Assembly: GCF_000471905.2 (NCBI RefSeq)
Contig: NW_006496477.1
Location: forward strand, 73,113-137,112
Direction of reading: 5' to 3'
From: Amborella trichopoda
Taxonomy: Eukaryota; Streptophyta; Magnoliopsida; Amborellales; Amborellaceae
DNA length: 64,000 nt
Both the position numbers and the translations under genes were made by a program. The notes below the pieces were generated by a model, which saw only the letters and a list, made by a program, of their open reading frames with translations, made no database searches and had not been told where the DNA came from. Below are positions 57,370 through 64,000 of this stretch, in pieces. How positions within the stretch are numbered: the stretch's first letter is position 1; each line of letters starts with the position of its first letter.

Positions 57370-57880
57370 GTACATGTTTATTTCAAAAGTTAGCTTCTAC
57401 TGTATATCTATCCCTTGATAAGTTACTTTTAACATGCAGGTGTCTTTTTTATTGGATTGTGAAAATAGTTCTTAGTTCAGTAAATAATAGGTGTCTGTAC
57501 CATAAATTTTCTTCATGAGATGTTAGGAAATCTAGTTGTTTCCATTGGAAATGTGTTGCCTATTTCTGCCTAGATATGTCTTCTGTTACACAGATGGAAT
57601 TACAGGTAACTCAGCCGAGTTGATTTAGACTTGGATGAGCTACTCAGACTCAGCACCTTGTCAAGTCAAGTTTCTATTTACAAACTTAAGTTTTATAAAA
57701 AAAATTATGAAAAATATTATTGGTTTTTCTAAATCGATATATAAATCTTTTATATGTAATTTTGAGTTTGAGATGATGATTGTGTATTTTTCTTATCATA
57801 TGCTAATTTTTCTGAATTGTTTCAAGATATAAATCAATTTTTTTCCAAATTCTATCATGTATATATGTCTTAAACACGTC
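57370..57880. other. Probable start of the next PIP5K intron
   Basis: AT-rich sequence without recognised exons. A pyrimidine-rich acceptor-like site at 57425-57440 ('ttttaacatgcag') has no recognisable downstream exon. Confidence 0.35.
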
Positions 57881-57884
57881 TATA

Positions 57885-58175
57885 CGCGAATTGCTATGGT
57901 GTTTTGCCCTCACAGACATGCTATGTCCATGACGGTTTTGCTTAAAAATCGCCACAGATCTACGGGAGCCGTGACGGTCCCTACTGTATATTTTGTGTCA
58001 AATTTGCATGAAAAAAATCCTGCCATGGACATGCTATATCCGTGATGGTCTTTAATCCACGCCGTCCGAAAAAATCGGACGGTGCCAAGTCTATGTGCGA
58101 AAATACTGTTCATTTTTGCCCATAGGCATTTTGTAGTCTCTTCCGTATATATATATATATATATATATATTCCAT
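57885..58175. repeat. Repeat-rich segment with a perfect hairpin and a TA microsatellite
   Basis: 'gacatgctatgtccatgacgg' type sequence at 57916 recurs as 'gacatgctatatccgtgatgg' at 58028. 'cgccgtccga' + 'aaaaa' + 'tcggacggtg' at 58060-58086 is a near-perfect hairpin. A TA run lies at 58147-58170. This may be a decayed inverted-repeat transposon; the ends were not established. Confidence 0.6.
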
Positions 58176-59599
58176 CCTTTTTGGATTTTTAATGTTTTTT
58201 ATAATTTAATTTTTCTTTTACTTTAAATAATTCTTTATTTTATTTATTTAGTTTATCCCTTTCTTTGGTTGGTAACTTAGTTACTCGGTTCGGTTAGAGC
58301 CCGAGCCGACCTATCGATCCTTGTATATATACCAAGTGAGAAGGAGAGCCCCTTTATTCCTGCTACAAGTGTCATTTCTAAAGTTGATTTTGCCTTATTG
58401 ATTATAATTTATTATACTCATTTTATTGATTTTATTTTCAATTTTGTCCTCTCCATCTTGATTTTTTCGAATATACATCTTTTTGCCCATTCTATCTAAT
58501 TAGACACACTTCCCTACATTTTGATTCCTACGAAGAGATCCCAACCTCTCTCTATCTTTATTCTCTCTCTCATGATGTCTTTCTTCTCTGATTTTTTATT
58601 TTCTTGTCTTCCTTTACATAAAACCTAATTTTCTATATTTTAGAGATTTATTAGGAAATTTATCCAGCTTGGGGAAGAAGACAGGATATTATAAATAAAT
58701 ATAACATGTGCCTTTGTCTTTTGGGCTCTCTTGGGTTGCTCTGTCTTAGGAAAGGTTATTATCTCTTCCTTTCTCTCTCTAGATCATCATCTCTCATATG
58801 TACATTTTCCCCTTTTTTTTCCTTTTCTTTAATCACTCAAAATAGGTGTGTCTTTTCTACTTTTTATTTTGAACTCCTTTTTTTTATTCATGCTTGTGAT
58901 ATGTTGATGGGTTGTTTTTTTTTTTGAGATTGGTACTCTCATTTTACATCATCACATAAATATTCTACATTAGGTTAAAGTTTGAGTTTACTATTTTGGA
59001 TTTCCTAATTTTTTTGACGCCGACTATAATTGCAAATTTGGAAGCAAATCAAATGTATTGCAAATACATAATATAATAATTGTGAATATAATAAAATTAA
59101 AAATATAATGCATTGAATATGTTTGTGATATGTTATTTAAACTAAAATTATATTCAAGACCAAAAAGTAATATTAAAATTTATAGTCATTTCATATATAA
59201 ATACTATATAATAGTATTAGTTTCTAATGTGATATAATTATGATTATGGTAATGAATATTTTTTATTAATTAATATTATTGTAGTTATTTATAATTAGTT
59301 TAATATCACTCTAATACATGTAAATAGTTTAAAAATATTTTTATTATCATAGTAATAATTTATTTTTTAATATATTATGCATAAAATTATAGCTATATAA
59401 TCTAAAGTATCAGATAAAAATTCACTGTTAGTCCAAATTATGATTTAGTAGTTATTTGGAAGCAAATCAAATATGTTATAATAATATAATTATACTGAAG
59501 TAATTATATCCTAACTACAACAAAATTAATAATAGGATTCTATGAATATTTAAGTGCAAGAATTTTGATGTATTATTCCATGCTCATCCAAATTGGAAT
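58176..59599. other. AT-rich sequence, no gene seen
   Basis: 58180-58980 contains pyrimidine-rich stretches; 59000-59560 is about nine-tenths A and T. No conserved motif is recognised. Confidence 0.5.
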
Positions 59600-61700
59600 G
59601 GAACTCTCCATTATAATACTCCCCACCTTGATCTCATTGAAGTACCTTAATTTTAGAGTCAAACAGAGTGCGAATCATCTTATGAAAAACCTGAAACAAC
59701 ATGTAACAGGAGAAGGCCCCCAAACAATCAGAATGAACAATCACAAAAGGAACCTTGCTTTTATTAATGCTTGTTGTGTATAATTCTATAATATTTTGAC
59801 AGCTCATAGATATCACATTGAAACTTCTACATAGTAGCAAAATAATCAACTTAGGAAACAAAAATTTTAAGGAGTGAAAAGATAAATGGCAAAGTTAGAG
59901 ATGCCACTAACAAACCGATCTTTATTAAACTGGAATTGGATTTTAACGCATGAGAGCTAGTTCTTTTTGAGTCTAGAATGTAGAGCACAAGCTTTATGAT
60001 CATTGTCAATTGTCCTCCTTGTATCCAGATCCTGAAAAACATAATGTCACACTGCAATTTAGACTCTTGGTAATGTTGCTGATATACTTTAGGTTTGGAG
60101 CAAAGATGGGAACATGAAGAACGGGTGGCAATGAAATTTGAGGAGGAACAAGCAATAGAGGAAAAAGACCTATCAACAATCTTAGCTTTTCCTCTACCAG
60201 AATAAAGAGAATATGAAGAAAACAAGGATGACATATTGTTCATGTGATCTAATGCTCCTGTCAATAATCTAAACTATTTTAGATAGAGCAAGGGAGACAT
60301 GATTAGCGGAAGCATGAGTATTTGAGTGTGCAAAGGATGAAGTAAAGGTTGTGGATGGGCCATCTGATAGTGTAAACAACCAGCGAAGACTTTCAATCTC
60401 CTCTTTAGTACTGGTATGAATTCCTTTGGAGTAGAAACTGAAGATTGGAATGCATGTTGTACTGGCTGATCTATACTAGCAGCAGCTGAACTCCTAGTAG
60501 ATGAAGCCTTGTAACTTGGATAGTTAAATATAACAGGCCGACCAACCAGGTCCCATCAATTTTCCTTAGTACAACCATTTCTACCACAATGGTCACACTT
60601 GAACTTACTTTTATCTCCTTGAGTCTCCTCCCCTTTTCCAAATTCCTGAGTTTTAGCCCCCTTCTTGTTTTTAGGGCGTAATGAGGCTTAAATAAGGGCA
60701 AATCGATTAAGTACTTGATAAGCAACATGACACTTTTTCGACTTTCATCATCACTCTGGACAAAGGCATACACCTGGTTAAGCAATGGAAGAGTATTCCT
60801 ACCGAGTATTTGGACCCTAGCTAATTCAAACTCTGGGTTCAATCCTGCTAAGAATTAAAAAATTTTGTTCCACCAACTCTTTGTATTTCTATGCATCAGC
60901 CTTACATGTCAGTTTAAACATCCGATAGTGGTCCAAATCCTCCTACATGTTATCAAGTAAAGAATATGTTGCAAGAGACCTCTCCCCCTATCAAAGATTG
61001 GAAGTTTCTTGACTAAGTTGGTAGAAGTGAGCCACATTCTTGCTTTGAGAGTAATAGAGTTCCAAATCTCACAGTTTTAGGGAACATAAAACCTTGCTAA
61101 TTGATGGTTGCATGGAGTGTAATAGCTAAAGACATTACAGTCAAATGTTCAGTTTCCTACTTCTCATGTGAGCAATCTATTTTTTGGGCTTCAATAATCT
61201 TACCATTTATATACCCAATTCCCCTCATCTACCAATGAACATATTTTTACAGACTGACCACGCCAAATAATTTGTCCCATCAAGTTTGGTAGCAGTCATT
61301 TGCAGTCCGCAGCTACCTCCATGGATACATAGGGATTACACCTGGATTATTAGGGGAGGTATAAGTGTCCAAAATCACTCATACTCAACATATTGACCAA
61401 AATACAGCAAAAAGACCACCAAGGAGACCTGCTGATCAACATAGAAGGTCACTCACAAACACCTCAAACAGGGAGATCATCAATACAAGAGATTCAGAAG
61501 AATATTGAGTTTCACAAATCGCAAACAAGGATTTGATCCATTTAAGGGGTCAAACATTGACTTCAACACCATCGAACCACACCAATCAGATTTACGGTTT
61601 TTGAACCCCCATCAATAACTCAATGAAGTAATGGAAAAAGCTACGGTTTTTTTATATTCCATACCTTTTCCAGATCTAGAGTTTCTGACCATGTGGCTTT
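59600..61700 (-). mobile_element. Ty1/Copia retrotransposon 3, gag-protease-integrase start
   Basis: Minus strand, right to left: damaged gag (61350-60850) with the UBN2 pattern; LNPEFELARVQILGRNTLPL then LNQVYAFVQSDDESRKSVML (60842-60730); a zinc knuckle, CDHCGRNGCTKEN (60600-60560), in which the histidine is cysteine and the last cysteine is a stop; protease start HMTGALDHMN (60265-60235) followed by GRGKAKIVDRSF; then GAG-pre-integrase and integrase start (INKSKVPFVIVHSDCLGAFS, 59770-59710). Everything after that is absent. The element is truncated and carries stops. Confidence 0.85.
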
Positions 61701-61939
61701 TGGTGACCTTGACATGGCTAGATCACGTCTTTAGAATTTCAAAAGAAACCTGTTGAAGTAACCTTGTCTTCGGTAACAAGTTAAGATTACCGCAGCGACC
61801 CAGGAGTAAGTGGGAGGAGAGAATCAAATGAGAGATTGAAGGCTTGATTAGAAAGAAAGAGAGGAAGGAGAGATACTTTGAGAGAAGGGAAGAGAGAGGG
61901 TCACTGAGGTCTAACCTAACCCCACGCACATCTCCAAGG
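61701..61939. other. No gene seen; possible leader of Copia 3
   Basis: GA-rich sequence between two oppositely oriented Copia fragments. No LTR end or primer site could be identified. Confidence 0.35.
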
Positions 61940-62540
61940 GTGTGTTTGACTGGCGGAAATTTTGGACCTATGCTATTGGTATGCTAAATAGATTTACTAG
62001 CAAGCCGAAAGCATTTGAATGCTTATACCTCAAGGGGACTACAAATTTAGGCAATATTATGTAGACGAACTTGCTGTGCTAGAGGGGAAAATGATGCAAA
62101 TTGGATATTGGATTCTGATGAATCCAAATCTGCTAGTTGTTGAATCTTCACCTTTGGTTGGTTGCAGTTGCTTGGGGATACAAGAAGCAAACATCTACCT
62201 CTAGATCCACAATGCAATCAAAGCTAATTTCCTTGTAAGTCATTAGTAGAGTAGCTGAGTGACTAAGGAACTTGTTGGTAAACGTTCACTTATTCAAGAT
62301 GTGATAATCTATTATGTAGTGAAGAATAAGATCTATAATGGAAAATTGAGACATCAGCTGGAGGCACATTTAGTTGAGACAACTACTAAAATGTGGAGCA
62401 ATTATTACGAACCTTGTAAGTCTAACCAAAACTTGATGGATCCATTAACCAAGGGCCTTGCAAGGAGAGAGTTTGACTATGGGATGGGATTGAAGGCCAC
62501 TCAAGGCGAGTCACAAATTGATGGTAACCCTACCTGGTAG
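61940..62540 (+). pseudogene. Copia 4 RNase H and C-terminus
   Basis: The plus strand reads KAFECLYLKGTTNL (62005-62050), then, with frame changes, DANWILDSDESKS (62094-62132), and then WTKELVGKRSLI, KNKIYNGKLRHQLEAHL and NLMDPLTKGLARREFDYGMG (62430-62490). These are the RNase H and terminal motifs of a plant Copia polyprotein. The last frame is open for 93 codons and ends at a stop at 62538. Confidence 0.85.
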
Positions 62541-63045
62541 ATGAGGAGATTCCAAGTCCTAGGTTCTAGGGGAAAACAAGTTATTTGTGTAGCAAGCATG
62601 ATTCACTACAATTCCTCTTATATGAAAATATTATATTTTTTCCCCTTCTTTGGCTATATGGTGCCATAAACTACAACATGTATGAGTCCATTTGTCTAGA
62701 TGATGAAATGCCTAGGCAATGGTGTCGAGTTACAGGGCATCATCCATGGATTTCCTATATGAATGTGGAAGTTAGGTTGCTTCTTATGGGAATTGGAGCA
62801 CTAGTGAAAGGATTTTGAGCCTGTAAGTGTCGACACAAGAGATTTTCAAGGAGAACTCATTTTCTTGGGAGCAAATGTGAGGTATACAGGAGGCGTGTGG
62901 ATATATAGCATAGTTCAAGGTTCGTCCACCCATTGTCTTTATAAGCATTTTGCATAACACTATATGAAGCTTCAAGTCTCTAGGATATCTTCCCCTATTT
63001 ATTATCTTTCCTGGTTCTTAGAATGGTTGTTTTGAAAGAGGTTGG
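62541..63045 (+). mobile_element. Copia 4 3' non-coding region and polypurine tract
   Basis: It follows the polyprotein stop. Phrases such as 'cctgtaagtgtcgacacaag', 'atagttcaaggttc' and 'taacactatatgaagcttca' are typical of the long 3' untranslated part of one plant Copia lineage, as I recall it. A purine-rich tract (63033-63047, 'gaaagaggttgggga') ends it. Confidence 0.6.
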
Positions 63046-63049
63046 GGAT

Positions 63050-64000
63050 CATTAGTTTTGGAGAAGGGTATTTCAAAACATATAGATTTTTGGAATTTTT
63101 TTGGGCATTTATTAGACTTAAGGTAAAGAGTAAGTAAATGTTGTACTCCTACATTGCCTAGAGACAAGCTTTTCTAAGGGTTTTATAAGTGGGAGATTTC
63201 CTAAGCCTTATAGGGGCCTTGAAGAAGAGACATTCAGAGCTTTCTGGGTGCTTTTCATATTGTGTGCATGCTTAAAACACTCACGTGGTTGGCGAGCCCA
63301 GTGGTGGCTGAGGTTTTGGTTGAGGTCCGTGGTTAAGACAATGTGTAGTTGCATTTCTTACTGCGGTTAAGTCCATGAGCCTGCTTAGAGCTTTTCTCAG
63401 AAAGATCTAACTGTTTACTACAGTTAATAAAGTTTTGCGACTTTTGTTTGTGGCTGATAGTGTCCCCTGATCAGTGGCCTCAGGTAATGGTGCTCGACGA
63501 CCTTTTGTCATGGTAACTATGGTTAACGACCTTTTGCTGCAGTTACTCTCTGACTCTTCACCGACCATGAGCTTTACTGGGTTTTCTGAATTTGTTACTC
63601 CCTCATGATACATGTTGACGCATAATGTCCTCCGTTTTAATGACCACTAGTTTTTTGTCATGATTATCCAACTTTGTCTATGTATACCCCATCCAGTATC
63701 AGTTTTCAAGTTCTTTTCTGTTTCATTTTCAGCTCGTTTGATACACTGTGACTATTTGCAGCAGTTAACCAGAAAACCTTTATAACTTGAAATTTACTGT
63801 GGCTTTTTATCAAACTTGGACCAAATTAAGGCTGGTCTCAGGCTGGATCTTTTCAAGAGAAAATCAACAAGAGATTGTGTTCTTCATCGGCTTTCTCGAG
63901 CATACAACTCATAGAGCCTACATGGTGCTTCACTGAGCTTGGTTGTATCATGGGGTTCTTCTCGTCACGACTGGATCGCATCTTGGATTTTCTACACCCG
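63050..64000 (+). repeat. Probable Copia 4 3' LTR
   Basis: It starts just after the polypurine tract with 'cattagttttggagaaggg'. It has leader-like features ('ggttttataagtgggagatt' at 63178, promoter-like, and pyrimidine blocks). Repeated 'tt.actgcggtta' and 'ggttaacgaccttttg'-like words occur at 63360-63560. Its outer end was not identified and may lie beyond the window. No coding sequence is seen. Confidence 0.45.

Noticed and set aside
1..64000. tRNA, rRNA, CRISPR or organelle-derived genes
   Set aside because: No cloverleaf-like segment, rRNA core sequence, regular spacer array or recognisable plastid or mitochondrial gene was seen by eye; a tRNA scan would be needed to exclude small cases.

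Overview
This is nuclear DNA of a flowering plant. It is AT-rich, carries introns, is crowded with decayed plant retrotransposons and DNA transposons, and has two runs of N (879 and 20 bases) that mark assembly gaps. The species cannot be named from the window. There are no bacterial operons, CRISPR arrays, rRNA or tRNA genes that I can see.

Only one cellular gene is convincing. It is a plus-strand phosphatidylinositol 4-phosphate 5-kinase of the plant MORN-repeat type, closest by recalled sequence to Arabidopsis PIP5K9. Six coding exons can be placed to the base: 21465-22550, 26412-26579, 37477-37642, 39556-39666, 39782-39969 and 57218-57369. All frames join and all internal introns are GT-AG. 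The exons give about 623 residues: eight MORN repeats, a linker, and the kinase domain up to the IIDYSLLLG motif. The N-terminal exon before 21465 and the C-terminal exons after 57369 were not found. The gene therefore spans at least 36 kb, with introns of 3.9, 10.9, 1.9, 0.1 and 17.2 kb.

Upstream of the gene (1-21464) is a transposon nest. A GA-rich tandem repeat (1-720) is followed by a Gypsy protease remnant (2190-2600) and a minus-strand Copia element (2600-9900). The Copia integrase is split cleanly by a 2.9-kb solo LTR with a 5-bp target duplication (5066-7948). A hAT-like element (10236-13081) has an 8-bp duplication and contains a second hAT-like element (11491-12544) with its own 8-bp duplication; the larger N gap lies inside this inner copy. 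Two inverted-repeat elements, each with a further inverted repeat inside, lie at 13.55-15.5 kb.

The introns hold most of the rest. Intron 1 has an RTE-type LINE fragment. Intron 2 has a 1.97-kb hAT-like element related to the upstream one, a short hAT-like element, an inverted-repeat element set between TA microsatellites, and an RTE endonuclease region split by a 3.2-kb LTR-like insertion that itself carries a hAT MITE. Intron 3 has a Copia gag fragment with a 63-bp RTE tail inserted in it. Intron 5 holds a hAT remnant with a decayed BED zinc finger, a LINE with an RNase H domain, an RTE copy, a trinucleotide repeat and a Copia element with an RTE insertion. After exon 6 come a Copia gag-protease fragment (minus) and the end of another Copia element (plus) whose LTR runs toward the window edge.

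The most unusual points are the very large transposon-filled introns in an apparently intact kinase gene, a 72-bp duplication of the exon 6 splice acceptor, and the layered insertions whose order can be read from target-site duplications. I saw no clearly new biochemical system.
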